Shown here: positions 33,066-44,600 of the stretch, piece by piece | Numbering within the stretch: position 1 is the first letter of the stretch | How the letters are laid out: each line of letters opens with the position of its first letter | From: Tethya wilhelma | Taxonomy: Eukaryota > Porifera > Demospongiae > Tethyida > Tethyidae | Length of the DNA stretch: 64,000 nt | Reading direction: 5' to 3' | Assembly: GCA_964030475.1 (NCBI GenBank) | Contig: CAXIPT010000016.1 | Span: 456,257-520,256, forward strand | Position numbers and translations under genes: made by a program | The notes under the pieces: generated by a model | The model's input: only the letters and a program-made list of their open reading frames with translations | What the model was told of the DNA's origin: nothing | Database searches by the model: none

Positions 33066-34280
33066 TCGAGAAGCTTTGATTTTTGTTACTTATGGCGTGC
33101 CATAGATCCACCCTCAGTCAGTGTGTACACGATGCATTCAATAATGATCATTAAAGCATTCATAATTATGGCATCCTAACCTGTTTGTGTTGACACAGTG
33201 AATATTTGTGGACTTGGATCAGCTGTAATTGATGTAAGCACTCACTTTACATCTTTTTGCATGCATTTGAGACTTAAGAAGCAAGAATTTTCCACCATCT
33301 TTTTTTTTTTGCTGGTTAGCCTTAGAGTATTGTTTTGGAGGAGGAGGAATGACCTTTGAGGGTTTTTCTGAGGGTGAGGGATGGACTTTGAGGGTTGTTT
33401 CAATTGAGGAACAGTGTTTGAGAGTCATTTTGCAGGAGGATAAGTAGCATTTGATGGTTGCTTTTTCTTACTCGCTAAAAGTACAAATATTACAAATAAT
33501 AATCACCGAAAAATTGGAACGGTAATGAAACTACACAGGAATTTTGTGACCATTTTCATCCGATGTCTGGCCAAAGAGACTAGTAAGAAGGCAGAAAAAG
33601 AGGTTACTATTTTTTTTTTGGAGAGAATTATGATTGTAGTTGACATGCAATAGTGCTACGTAGCATGGCATAGTACTGCTGTAGTGACTACAGTGTATTT
33701 ACAGGTAGTTACAGTGAAGATAACTACAGATGAAGTACAAGATAGTGGAGTGTAGTGTAGTGTATAGTTACAACTGCCACACCAAAACCACATTGACTCC
33801 ACACACATGTACACACATAACCATATAACTCCACACATGTAATAGTGGGCTGATTTACTTCGCTAGCATGCACATGTGCAAGTACACATAGCTACATTTT
33901 ACTGAAGATTTTGCAGTTAAGTATGGCTTTACTGTTCAAAGCCATAGTACTGTTTTTAAAATACAACATCCATTACATGTATTTTCTGGTAACTGGACCT
34001 ATTGGTGTTTGTTGACTGAGCACAACTGTAATTGTTGGTAAAAATGGAACTTTTTATTAAGCTGTACAGTATACTTAGTAGAACAGTTTGATTTTTTCCA
34101 ATATTTATTCACATTAATTTTATTGTAATAATGACTATTGGGTGATGCATGATGCATATATTATAAATAGTAACATTATTTAAAAAATCTCATCTATGAG
34201 GCAAGACTTTAATGGTGATACAGTCAGGATGGGTGGGAACTGCATGCGCCTGTGCTTTATAGCTTGTATTGGTGATGTGG
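33066..34280. other. Region without recognisable gene
   Basis: Nothing assignable. A - strand frame at 33428-33219 is Lys/Pro/Ser-rich (PSPSEKPSKVIPPPPKQ), open for 69 codons and possibly low-complexity exon sequence, but it has no family resemblance. 33.66-33.85 kb has TAGTGTAGTGTA short repeats. Confidence 0.35.
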
Positions 34281-34289
34281 GTTTGATCT

Positions 34290-36155
34290 CATTTGTTAAT
34301 ATCATAGATTGTTTTATTTAGGCCTTTGTTTAAAAGTTTGGTTAGAGTTCCTAATTTGCATATCCAATAATATTCTTTCTGTTTTAACCATATGTTTTAA
34401 TTTTTCTCTATCAAGGTGATGGGGTGCCATTTCTAGGATCTGGAATTTTATGTCTTCTCGTTTGTGGTTACTGTTCTCTATATATGTGTTTTCCTATGCC
34501 TGAGCTATTTGATTGTAGGTGTTCAAATATTCGGTATTTAATTGGTCTGGTTGACATTCCAACGTATTTTGCTTTACAATCTTTTGTGTGCAAGTGGCTA
34601 GATATATGTTTTTGGTGTCTAAATTATATTTTTCCTAAGGGACAGGCAGATTTATCGGGTGTTTGGTTCTGTCGTGGGTGCTTATTGTGAAAGTGTTAGT
34701 GGTTAGGATTTTACAGGTAAAACAGTTCTTTTTGCATTTTCTAATGGGGTTATGTTTTTGATTTGTTTGGTATCGTCATTGTAGGTTGTAACTAAAAATG
34801 TTTGGTTGAGTCTTTTGGGTTTGTTTTTCCTTCTTAGGTAAGGTGCCTATTGTGGTGTTTGGTTTTGTGGATGATTTGTTTTGTTCTCTTGGTGGGTAAC
34901 CTCTTTCATCAAGTTTAGCTATTAGCTTCTCCTGCATGTTCATGAAATTGTCCTTGTTTCAGTTAGTTCTTAGGTATCTCGTGGTCTCTCCAATCATTAT
35001 CGCTTTCTTAGTTTCAGTGGGGTGGTATGATTCGGCATGTACATATAGTTTATTGTTTTTTTTGATGTGTGTTTTTACGTCAAGTACGTTTGTTGCACTA
35101 AATCTTTCTCCTTTGTATAGTTCTAGATCTAGGAATATTAGTTTGTTTTCATCTGCTTCGAATGTGAATTTAATTGTTGGGTGTATTTGGTTGATTGCTG
35201 AGATAAATTCTTTAAGTTTTTCAAGAGATCCTACCCAAATTAGGAAAATATCATCTATAAAGCATTTCCATAGTTTTATATTTTCCTTGGATAGATTGAT
35301 CATTATTTCTTCAATTACTCCCATGAAGATGTTTGCATAACTTGGGGCCATTTTGGTCCCCATTGCTGTTCCTTGTAGTTGTTTATAGAATTGACCGTCA
35401 AATGTGAAGATATTGTTTTCTAGTACCATTTTCATTAGCTCTTTGATTACAAGTACATGTGGTTGTTCCGGGTATTTGTGTGTATCCAGGTGTTCGGCTA
35501 AAAATGTGGTTATTTTTTCTACGCCATCTGTGTGCGGTATGTTTGTATAAGGATGTTGCATCTATTGATACTAGAATACTGTTTATAGCAATTTTGTTTT
35601 TTTTTTGATGCGATTGATGAATTCATTACTGTTTTTGATGTGTGATGGTAGGCTTTTAACAAAGGGTTGTAGCCATGTGTCAACAAATTTTGAAATGTTT
35701 TCTGTAATGCTGTTACAGCTTGACACAATCGGTCTGATTGACATTGGGTTTTTGTGTATTTTTTTAAGGAAGTATAGTCTGAATGTTCTTGCTCTATTTG
35801 ATGGTTTGCAATATTCGTACCATTCTTTTTTTAGAAATCCATTTTCATGTAATCTTTCTAGTTTATCATTAATGAGATCCTTGTGTTTGTCAGTAGTGTC
35901 ATGAGGTAGCTATTTGAGGGTCATTAAGGTGTTTAAGTCCCTCGTTTACATAGTCCTCTCTATCTTGGATTTAAGTCCCTCGTTTACATAGTCCTCTCTA
36001 TCTTGGATGACAACTGTTGATCCTTTGTCTGCTTTGTTTATGATTATGTGTTTATTGTGTTTGATTTCATTCAGTGCTTTTCGTTCTCTTCTTGTCATGT
36101 TGTCTGATTTGGTTTGTTTGTGTTTTGTTTCATCAATGATTTCTAGTCTCATTCT
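34290..36155 (-). pseudogene. Penelope-like retroelement, copy A (RT plus GIY-YIG)
   Basis: On -, from MRLEIIDETKHKQTK at 36152: KHIIINKADKGSTVVIQDRE (fingers), the RT core QGTAMGTKMAPSYANIFMG and active site FIDDIFLIW (about 35.26 kb), then FLDLELYKGERFSATN. A cysteine-containing stretch and a GIY-YIG-like nuclease (YVGMSTRPIKYRIFEHLQ) follow, then a tail rich in Lys near 34.3-34.45 kb. This order is that of EN(+) Penelope-like elements, which prime reverse transcription at nicked DNA. Lesions: loss of two bases in the TSLYTN motif (about 35.55 kb), a tandem duplication of about 38 bp at 35.93-36.01 kb (breaking the N-terminal part), and other small shifts. It ends at a single N (36156). Copy B lies inverted at 57.8-59.5 kb. 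Confidence 0.85.
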
Positions 36156-36156
36156 N

Positions 36157-36418
36157 CGTTCAAGAATCAGCTTCTAAAAGTGAATAGTCTCTGAGAAAAG
36201 TTGAGCCAAGATAGAAGAAGAAGAAGATGGAGAAAATTGGAGGTTTGGCATGTTTGTGTTTGTTACTTTAGCAACAATTTTAGGCCATGTTTTTGGGCTC
36301 ATTAGAAAGAGAAAGAGCTAAATAGTAGCTTAAGAAGCCTTTTAGTGCTATGTGCTCAGTTTTTGCAGAGTTATTCGCGTGAATATTTGTATTGCGCTAA
36401 TGGGCCATCCATGCTTGC
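36157..36418 (+). repeat. R1 copy truncated at both ends
   Basis: It starts CGTTCAAGAATCAGCTTCT after an N and ends inside GCTAATGGGCCATCCATG, where LINE sequence begins abruptly. Confidence 0.7.
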
Positions 36419-37800
36419 AGAAGAGCTTCAGATGACAGCCATGAGAGCGATTTCCTTAATCTGCAAAGCCTTGAGGGAATATGAAGGGCAACAGTATTGA
36501 GAAATTGATTCTTCCACCTCAGCCAGTAGGAGTCCACGCTTTTAGTGGAAGGCGACAGGGTGTCCAAGCTACCACAGAGAGCGTCCCAGTTAGCTTGTGA
36601 GTAACACCATATTCTATGAGTAGTAGCCTTGATAGGACACTTAGACCAGTTGAGGATGGACCTGTGATCAGAGGAACCCAGAGGGGGGTGAGTAGAGCAA
36701 TTGGAGACAAGCAAGGGAGTGGTCACGTCAACATGATCAATAATAGTAGAGGAGTGTCGGGTTACTCTTGTGGGTTCATTAACGATTTGTGAGAGATGAA
36801 TGGATAGGAGCATAGCTGAAAGGTCCGTTGACACTGGTCTGTCGTAGGACAGATCAACAGTCACCAAGCAGGACACAGTTATTCAGGTGCACTGGATAAA
36901 GAGCACAAATAGCATCTTTCAGTTCATCAAAGAGAGTGGTATTAGAAGGTGGACGATAGTAAAGAATAACTGAGAGGAGGCCTTGTTTTAGTTTCAATTC
37001 AATGGCCAGAAATTCCAGCGAAGAGTGGTGACAGAGGCACATAGATGGAAAGTCTTCATCAATAGGCCACCATCATGTCTGTTTCTATCCCGACGAATGA
37101 TATTGTAGTTAGGAATAAACAACACTGAGTTGGTGATAGATTCATCCAACCAAGTTTCACACAGAGCAAAAATTGATGAATGTGAGTCAGAAGCAGCAAT
37201 AGTTCTCAGGTGATCTAGTTTGGGGATAAGGCTTCGACAGTTAGAATAGAATATGTTAGATGAATGACTGGGGGGGGGAGGGGGCCTGTACTAACAGGAG
37301 TAGAGAGGTCAGACTCAATTTAGAGAGAGGAACAATCATGGAAGGGGAAGGCTACTTTGTGACCATGATCACAGCACCAGCCCTCATCACTGAGCGAGAG
37401 TCTTAAATATCTCATTTTAATACATCTAGTATGGTACCAGTAGAGACAAACCTCACAAAGATCCCCTGTTGATTGGACTTAACAACACGACAGCATGAAC
37501 CACATGGATGTTTAGGCGGGCCCGGATTAACTTCAACATCTCCAGCCACCAGGAGGAGTACAGCTGTCAGTAGAGAGGCCTAAAATGCAAAGCCAATTGA
37601 GCAGGCTTCCAGATGGAGCACACCGAACTTGGCAAGTCAACAACAGCAGCATTGGGAACCAAACGAAGGTTCCACGGTGGGTCCTTATGACTTGACAAGC
37701 AACTGGATAAGGGTGGCAAGACCCGAGAAGCGAGAGAATAGAGACAAAAGACAAGTAGAACACAGAGCCACTTCACCCTTCTCACGTGACCAAATAGGTT
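36419..37800 (-). pseudogene. Non-LTR retrotransposon 5' half (CR1/L2-like), 3' truncated
   Basis: On -: an N-terminal hydrophobic leader (MRRVKWLCVLLVFCLYSLA at 37785), a 2A-like motif, and a Cys-rich stretch (PKHPCGSCCRVVKSNQQG) like the PHD/zinc segment of CR1-type proteins. An AP endonuclease domain in pieces follows: NCRSLIPKLDHLRTIAA, FALCETWLDESITNS, NYNIIRRDRNRHDGG, FLAIELKLKQGLLSVILYYR, NNCVLLGD, IIDHVDVTTPLL and GSSDHRSI (catalytic SDH). The endonuclease nicks target DNA for target-primed reverse transcription. The reverse transcriptase is absent: the element breaks off at an R1 copy at 36419. Several frameshifts separate the pieces. This is unusual because most LINE copies lose the 5' end, whereas here the 5' end is kept, so the 3' loss is secondary. 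Confidence 0.85.
37517..37543 (-). other. 2A-like peptide motif GDVEVNPGP
   Basis: The nine codons read GDVEVNPGP, preceded by LLLVA and followed by PKHPC. It fits the D-V/I-E-x-N-P-G-P core at which ribosomes skip a peptide bond between the last Gly and Pro. The frame is separated by a frameshift from the upstream leader at 37785-37567. Such motifs are known at this place in several animal non-LTR retrotransposons; activity here is not shown. Confidence 0.8.
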
Positions 37801-37852
37801 GGAAAAAAATTTAGCAAAGTTTATGCATTTTGTATCATATGTAATCTTATAG

Positions 37853-39848
37853 GTTCTTCTTCATTCCTCGACACAAGAACTACAGTTGTTAGTGCAAACG
37901 CAGATGCAGCAAGTGCTAGGCAAGCAGATGGTCTTCTTGAACAATTAAGGGTATGTATACCAGCATGTGTACGTGGTAGTTATTATATACATCCTAAACT
38001 TTAATGCAGAGACCAGAGTAGTAGTGACAGTAGTGACAGTAACGTTCAGATAGTTGAGCCAACTCACTCAGAGGTTTGTTGTAAGAGTATACCATGCACT
38101 GCATTAAATTTTCCCACCCATGTGATCATACATGCAGACTAAGGTAAGTGTCATTCATGCATGTTACCATGCACTAAGACCAATTCGTTTGTGAAAATTT
38201 TGACGTTAAACCTTCAATTTATAATATTATACAACATGTCTACGCTGAAGGTGTAACCAGAAATCTGGTATATATATATACACGATGTTAGTAGTGACAA
38301 ATTTACTACAAGAAACTTTTTTTGGATGTTATATTATAAGGGATAGAATGATAGCTGCAAGGCTCCCATCACCAACCGGTCCTAACTTACATGTGCAGAT
38401 TGTGTTCAAGTTCCCAAATGGTACACGAGTCAATAATGAGTTTTCTTCTTCAAGTCATCTCAAGGTAAAATGCAGTATTGGTAATACAGTATGATAAAGA
38501 TCATCAATTTAAAAATCATGTAATATGCCACTTGATAATAATTTTATATGCAGGATTTGTACGGTTTCGTATTTTCCAATTATGATCTTCAACCACCGTT
38601 TGGACTTTATGTCACTTACCTTCACAAGCTAATTCCTCTTACGATGCAAACCATAGAGGAGTTTGGTTTAACAGTGGGGGTAATATCTGTTGAGACTGGT
38701 AGTATTGAGTTTGATCCTCTAGCAATCTTTTCTGAGTATTTGCCGCCTTCTGAAAGTGCATAGGTAGGTAGTAAAAGTAATTGTGAATGCATGTCATGTT
38801 GATCACTTTACACATTATAATTTGTTAGACAGCTGAAACTCAATATGATAAGCTGCAAAAGGTTCTTATGAGAGGTTTGTGAATCAGTGCAGCAAGGATT
38901 AGCATTATTTTGTTACTTTGTCTTATATTTATTTCAGAGACTGCCAAACAAAACACATTTTGTACAGAGAGGTTGACCCGAACTAGTGGAATATTGCACA
39001 ATATCAGACGCTCGAAAGTCTATGAGGATATGCTAAAGACATACAGCGATAATGATATATCTACCATTTACCCACTCAAGATCAAGTTTGATTTCAAAGG
39101 AATTGATGCTGGAGGTGTGGCTCGTGATGCACTGTCAGCTTTTTGGGAGATGGTATACCGCAAGCTTTGTGATGGGTCTTCACTTGTAGTGCCATTTTTT
39201 TCATCCTAGCTCTAACATGCATGGAGGTGTTGCCACTCTTAGGCCGTATCCTGTCTCATAGGTACATTGTTTGTGGTGTCTTACCTGTACGAATCTGTTT
39301 CCTTTCACTTTGTGCTGTTGTGCGCAATGTCATGTTGGCAGGGTTGCATCTGAGGAGCAGAAATCTACCCTGATTGCACTCTTTAGTCGTTTTGGTTGCC
39401 TTGAGATACCAATATTTTGAGACTGTGCGAGCAAGTTGGAAAATACGAGTTTCTCACTAAACCAATGGCTGCACTTGCATCTATGTCTGATGGAGTTCCT
39501 GTAATCTAAAAGGCATTCTGGGATCAGTTTTCTGTTCAAGAATTTTATGAATTGTATCAAGCTATTACTGCTGACCACCAGAAAGTTGTCCGGCTAATTG
39601 AAGAGCCAAATTTTGCAAATCCTGCACGGAGAAGCGAGTTCAACTTCCATGTAAGGTATGTTGCAAATAAGAAGTCAGATGAGGTGAGACGCTTTTTGCG
39701 CTTTGTGACTGCGAGTTCTGTGTGCGTCACAAAGATCTTCATCACTTTCAATTCCACAAGTGGACTTGCAAGAAGACCAGTTGCTCACACTTGTAGTAAC
39801 ACATTGGATTTGTCGATGATGTACTCCACTTATTTAGAGTTGGCTTAA
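37853..39848 (+). pseudogene. UBX-HECT E3 ubiquitin ligase pseudogene (same multicopy family)
   Basis: Exon-like blocks: 37853-37950, 38010-38073 (DQSSSDSSDSNVQ), 38341-38464 plus 38554-38763, 38829-38874 and 38938-39848. The second pair joins in phase into a UBX-type ubiquitin-like domain (VQIVFKFPNGTRVNNEF then DLYGFVFSNY, FGLYVTYL, EFGLTVGVISVE). Then HECT: KFDFKGIDAGGVARDALSAF, LGRILSHRYIVCGVLPVRI, and the C-lobe DEVRRFLRFVTASS to AHTCSNTLDL with the catalytic Cys. UBX domains usually dock p97/VCP; the FPR-type loop here reads YLHK, so docking is doubtful. Lesions: TAG at the end of the UBX exon (CAG-like before a GT donor), two shifts near the seven-T run at 39.19 kb and ATGCATGG, stops near 39.42 and 39.51 kb. 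The upstream part is replaced by a LINE. Clearly dead, but the last exon is open. Confidence 0.75.
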
Positions 39849-40204
39849 AAATTTGACTCAATCCTATCCTGTTCTAAGAGTTGGAGGATGCACCGTTTTG
39901 CAACTGTGACAGTGATGTGATTTGATTGCATCCATATATGAGTTCAATACCATAATATGCTCTACATTGCATTTGATTTCTACAATAATAGTATGTTACT
40001 ACTAGAGAACAACTATGAATGTAATTGTTGTCATGACTTGTGAATGATAACATGATTTCTGCATTACATGTTGTGCAAGTTTTACCAGTTTAATTTTTGT
40101 AACTCCTCACAGTCACTTGTATATGTACACTAGAACTATTGATGTAATACTAAGTTAAACAACAATTTGATTTCTAGACATTTTCTTGTCAATGCTATAA
40201 GATT

Positions 40205-40344
40205 ACAAGTACAAAAAACATTGGAAATGTAATAAGACACAGGAATGGCTAAATCGTAAAAAGAACGCAAACAAGATGGAATGGCTGTTGAGTGTGTGCA
40301 GAATTCTTCCTGTATGGGCTGCATTTAACAATCTCCTTATTGAG
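40205..40344 (+). mobile_element. Foldback element, half copy 2
   Basis: One arm and loop of the foldback family (ACAAGTACAAAAAACATTGG through GAATTCTTCCTGTATGGGC) are cut at a single N (40345). The second arm is missing, either through deletion or because the assembler collapsed the hairpin. Confidence 0.75.
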
Positions 40345-40345
40345 N

Positions 40346-41148
40346 TACCTTCTCAAGTATTCATTCCGGAAACTACGTTTGTTTACCTGGGGAAACTTGA
40401 AGTCAAAGCTAGGAGAGAAGTGGTTGCAGTAGAAGTCATACTTCTCACTCTCACTTAGAGAATTTCTGCGGACAACCAGATCAGCCACATCAATAACTGT
40501 TGCTGTGTCAGGGTCTCTCTCGATCCTTGGTTGCTTTGGTGATGTTGGCAACAGAGAGTCTAGATCGGAATCTGAATCTGACTTGTGGTGAGCAAGAGAT
40601 GATGTGTGTTCTTCAGAAGATGGAGGAGATGGCGGAGCCGTTTGGGAGAGTGAATCGCTGTAAATAATTGACTGAGCTTGACTAGCAGCAAAATTAATAT
40701 TATTATTTGTGTGGTATTGTAAATTGTTACCTTGTATTCTGACTCTTTTCTGGTCCAGAAACTGTCTAAAAATACTTATATAAAGACATAGTCAAATGTT
40801 CAACTTGCTCTACACGTGGTTGCATGTGGTTGCTAGCTCAGCTGCTGTGGTAAATTATAGGCAGCCACACCCATTAATTTTTTGCAAGTTGACCTCTGAA
40901 CCGCGATAATAATAATTATATTCTGGTTGCGCGCGTCGTGCGATTCATTTCAAGTTGAGTCAGATAGACGTTTTTTTGTGTTAGTGTATATATCAGGAAA
41001 TCGTAAGTTACAATAAAATAATAGTATAGCAGCAGTGTGACTGTCTCTGACAGACTCACTGTGCAAATGCCACGCTGACATGCAGAATCGCGGACGGGCA
41101 AAAAAGGGGGGGCAAATGCCCCCTGTGCCCCCCCTCCCTACGCCACTG
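40346..41148 (-). pseudogene. hAT transposon 5' part with TTF-type N-terminal exon
   Basis: The terminal CAGTGGCGTAGGGAGGGG (reading - from 41148) is a typical hAT end. About 450 bp inside it, a Ser/Asp-rich frame leads to PTSPKQPRIERDPDTATVI, then VRRNSLSESEKYDFYCNHF and KRSFRNEYL, like the start of hAT/ZMYM-type transposases with a TTF zinc-finger module. The rest is cut off at the N at 40345. The BED or TTF cysteines lie beyond the break and cannot be checked. Confidence 0.6.
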
Positions 41149-41154
41149 AGTCTA

Positions 41155-41409
41155 TCTAGCTCACAAGACTTGCTGTGCATGCACATTCCATCCTGAACCA
41201 CAAGTATTCCAAGTGAGAAGCGTACAGGTAAAACTACGGAGGAGATATACGCTGCAAAATCCTGAAAAAGTCCTATTATCTTCCATGTGCCTTCCTTTTG
41301 ACGTCATCAGTCAACGTAGTTTGCAATGATGTAATTATGAATAATTTAGCATGCGCACATTTAGTACTATGTGACGTAATAAGCTCAGTGCAAAATTTTA
41401 CGTGACATG
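41155..41409 (-). repeat. R3 dispersed repeat, copy 2
   Basis: Inverted relative of 29.78-30.03 kb, with an extra block (TTATGAATAATTTAGCATGC) near 41.34 kb. Its expected continuation is missing: the Gypsy LTR starts at 41410, and sequence beyond the other LTR does not continue R3. Confidence 0.7.
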
Positions 41410-41610
41410 TGTAGTGTTAACTGATACTTTAATGAACAAATAGGTTCGTTTAGACTGTACAAGACACTGACAATTATTGTACAAGATCACATGAATAAAA
41501 AGCGCTATTTATACCCAGGTAGTGTGTTACATCATTTCCTGTCTATTACATAATAACTACAATTACTCTACTTCAGTACATGTACACATTCAATAATACC
41601 AGTCCACACA
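41410..41610 (-). repeat. 3' LTR of the Gypsy element
   Basis: 201 bp, TGTAGTGTTAACTG to GTCCACACA on +. It contains AATAAA within GAATAAAAAGCGC on the + strand, a TATTTATACCC block and a polypurine tract on its inner side. The four differences from its partner are at the AAC/CAC, TTCG/TTCT, CATG/CAAG and ACTAC/ACCAC positions. Confidence 0.95.
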
Positions 41611-41621
41611 TCTCCCTTTTC
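41611..41621 (-). other. Polypurine tract
   Basis: Read on -, CGAAAAGGGAGA immediately precedes the LTR start: the expected primer site for plus-strand DNA synthesis. Confidence 0.75.
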
Positions 41622-41637
41622 GAGATGTTTACAAAAA

Positions 41638-44600
41638 TCAAGTATTCGAGTTTACAGACATCAGCCTATTAGGTGGTTTTGAAACACGACCACTCCTTGT
41701 GACCATGTTAGGCGACATTGGAACTTGGTTTGTGGAAGCATTGTTTTCTGCTAGGTCTGAACCTGATACACAGTAAAAACAACCGTGTCAAAATGACACG
41801 CGTTCGCGTGTCAATTATTTGTCCATTTTTTGACACACCTACATACATGTCAACTTTGAACTGTATTGAAACAGCATGCAGGTCATCAGTCAAGTGTGTC
41901 ATATTATTGCTTGCTTTTTTTGCGCTAAAATTTTTACTTTTTTTGATAAAAACAATTTTGAATCACAAAGAAAATACTTTAGAACTGAAACAAATATGAA
42001 TACTGACAGTGGTATCCACGCATGGAATACTTAGACAAATAAGAAACCATATAGAGTCAGCACACTTGACTTGATCATCTTGCCAGGCTTGAACAAACTT
42101 CATGAGGCAGGTCTGGTGAAAGCCTAATAAATAGATAAAAATCCAGGCTTATAACAAACAAGAGGACTCAGCATAAAGCCGAATTTTGACTGACCTTCAG
42201 ATTCTGAGGGGGTTCCAACTGAGGACCGTGAAAACATCATGATTTCAAGCTTCTTGTTGTTAGATTCACAGGCGCTGTAACTGTACTTCGTCTTTGGCAC
42301 GTCTACAATATTTTATCTGGCAAAACAAATCATAGTTATATTTACAAACTTTCATGGGGGATCATCACACCACAAAAAAGTTGATATCTTACTTCTTACC
42401 GTAAATTCCATCTTCTAACAACTCTAGCGTTTCTCTTTTTGTAGAAATAACTCCTCACAACTCATTTTACAGTCTTTTTTCTTGTCTTCACAAAAAAACA
42501 AAGTTCTCTTTGTGGCAGCTGTCTCTAAGATTGAAAAATGACTACTGAGCATGCGCAAAACAGAATGATGTCATAGTATTTACGTTGGGCTTTAATTGGA
42601 ATAAATCTGAGTTTTGTGTTGTTTTAGGCTGTGGGAGCTGAAAATCTCTTGAAAGGAGTTTGTCTTTCGGTCTTGGTTGGAAAAGAATGATGTAGAAGCT
42701 TCTTAGGATCTTGCTAGGTATTCATTGTACTGCCTTTTTACCAGAAGTCATCTTGTTTGGCCAATGAGTCATAAAAATGAATACACAATTAAATGCTTTG
42801 ATTACTGAACAGCTATTTTAGCCTTAAGTGTGTCCTAACAGAGAAGATAATGCCTAAATTGCTTGTATGGATTTAGCACAGTTGTTGAGCTAAAGTAACA
42901 CTGCAGTGTGTGTGATTAGCATAGATCTGTGAGTTAAAATTACACACTAGACGTTTACTCGTGTGTCAAATTTGTCAAATGTGTTATTTTGACATACCTT
43001 TAGGCATTTGACACACCATTTATAGCTAAGTGTGCTATTTTAACACACTTTTTTACATTTGACACATGAGTAAGAAATGAACACATGTCATTTTGACACA
43101 TCCGTTTTTACTGTGTACATTCTGTTCTGTTGGAGTGTTAGATTCTTGTTCTGGCATTGGAACAATATCTCTACGATTTCTCCTCAGTATACCACGAGGT
43201 GTATTAACTCGATAAGATCTTACGTTAGATTCTTCAATCACTGTTCCTGATGTTTGAAATTCAGGAATCCAGACTTTATCCCCACTCTTCAATGAAGAAA
43301 GAGGTATTGCTCTGTGACGAGAGTCAAAGTTCTTTTTCATTCTCTGTTTCAAATATTCTTCACTTTTTCTCACTTTCTCATAGTCTGGAACTGATGGAAG
43401 TAACTGTTTCTCAGTGATTGGTAGAGTAGTCCTGATCTTTCTACTCATTAGTAACTCTGCTGGTGAGTAACCATTTTCTAGAGGAGTAGACCTGTAGATC
43501 ATCAATGCCTTGTATGGGTCATCATTCTTTCTCAACAAGTTCTTAACAGTTTGAACTGCACGTTCCGCTGCTCCGTTTGATTGAGAAAATCGAGGACTCG
43601 AAGTAACATGGTTGAACCCATAGTCTGTAGCAAATGATTTGAACTGTTCTGAAGCATATTGAGGTCCATTGTCTGATATTAGCTTCTCTGGAATTCCATG
43701 TCTAGCAAAAATTGCTTTCAAATGCGATATTACAACACCTGATGATTTGCTTTTAGACAAAGAAGCAACTTCTATACATACCTCGAATAGTAGTCAGTTA
43801 CAAGAAGATAGTCTTTCCCTTTCCACTCGAATAGATCTGTAGCAACTACTTGCCAAGGATATCGTGGAAATTGTGAAGGGATTAATGGTTCTTGTCTCTG
43901 TTTCCGAAACTTGCAACATTTCTGACACTGAAATACCACATCTTCAATCTGTTTTCGAATACCAGGCCACCAAACTGCTTGATTGGCTCTCTCTTTACAC
44001 TTAGTAACTCCTTGATGAGCAGAGTGGAGTTTCAAAAGCATCAACTCTCGTAGTGACTTTGGTATCACCATTCTTTGGCCTCTCATGAGGATTCCATCAA
44101 CAACATTCAGCTCATGTCGTACTGGATAATAAGATTTGAGTGTTCCTCTCATGTTATCCCAGGTGAGTGTTCCGTTTTCACACAGTTCTTTCAATCTGGA
44201 ACATTCTGAGTCTTGCTGTTGCTGTTCTCGTATAGAGTCAAGTCTCTCTTCTGAAGCAGGAAGGCTGTTGACAATCATATGAACGTATGCATTCACTTCT
44301 TTCTGGAGAGGATCTATCTTCTCTCGTAGTGGTGCTCTAGAGAGAGTATCAGCTGTATATAGTTCTTTTCCTGGTATATGCGATATTTTGAAACTAAACC
44401 TCATCAATCTGAGCCTAAACCGTTGTACTCTTACTGGCACTTGGTCTAGTGGTTTGGTTGATAGGAGTGGAACCAGTGGTTTGTGGTCTGTTTGTATGTT
44501 GAACTCAATACCAATGAGGTAGTCTTGGAAACGCTCACACGCCCAAGTTAGAGCTAATGCTTCTTTTTCTATTTGAGCATATCTTTGTTCGGTCTCTGTC

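Noticed and set aside
4629..38763. In-frame TAG codons in several genes as a sign of stop-codon recoding
   Set aside because: Other lesions in the same genes are TAA, TGA and frameshifts, and intact frames end normally; ordinary decay explains them.
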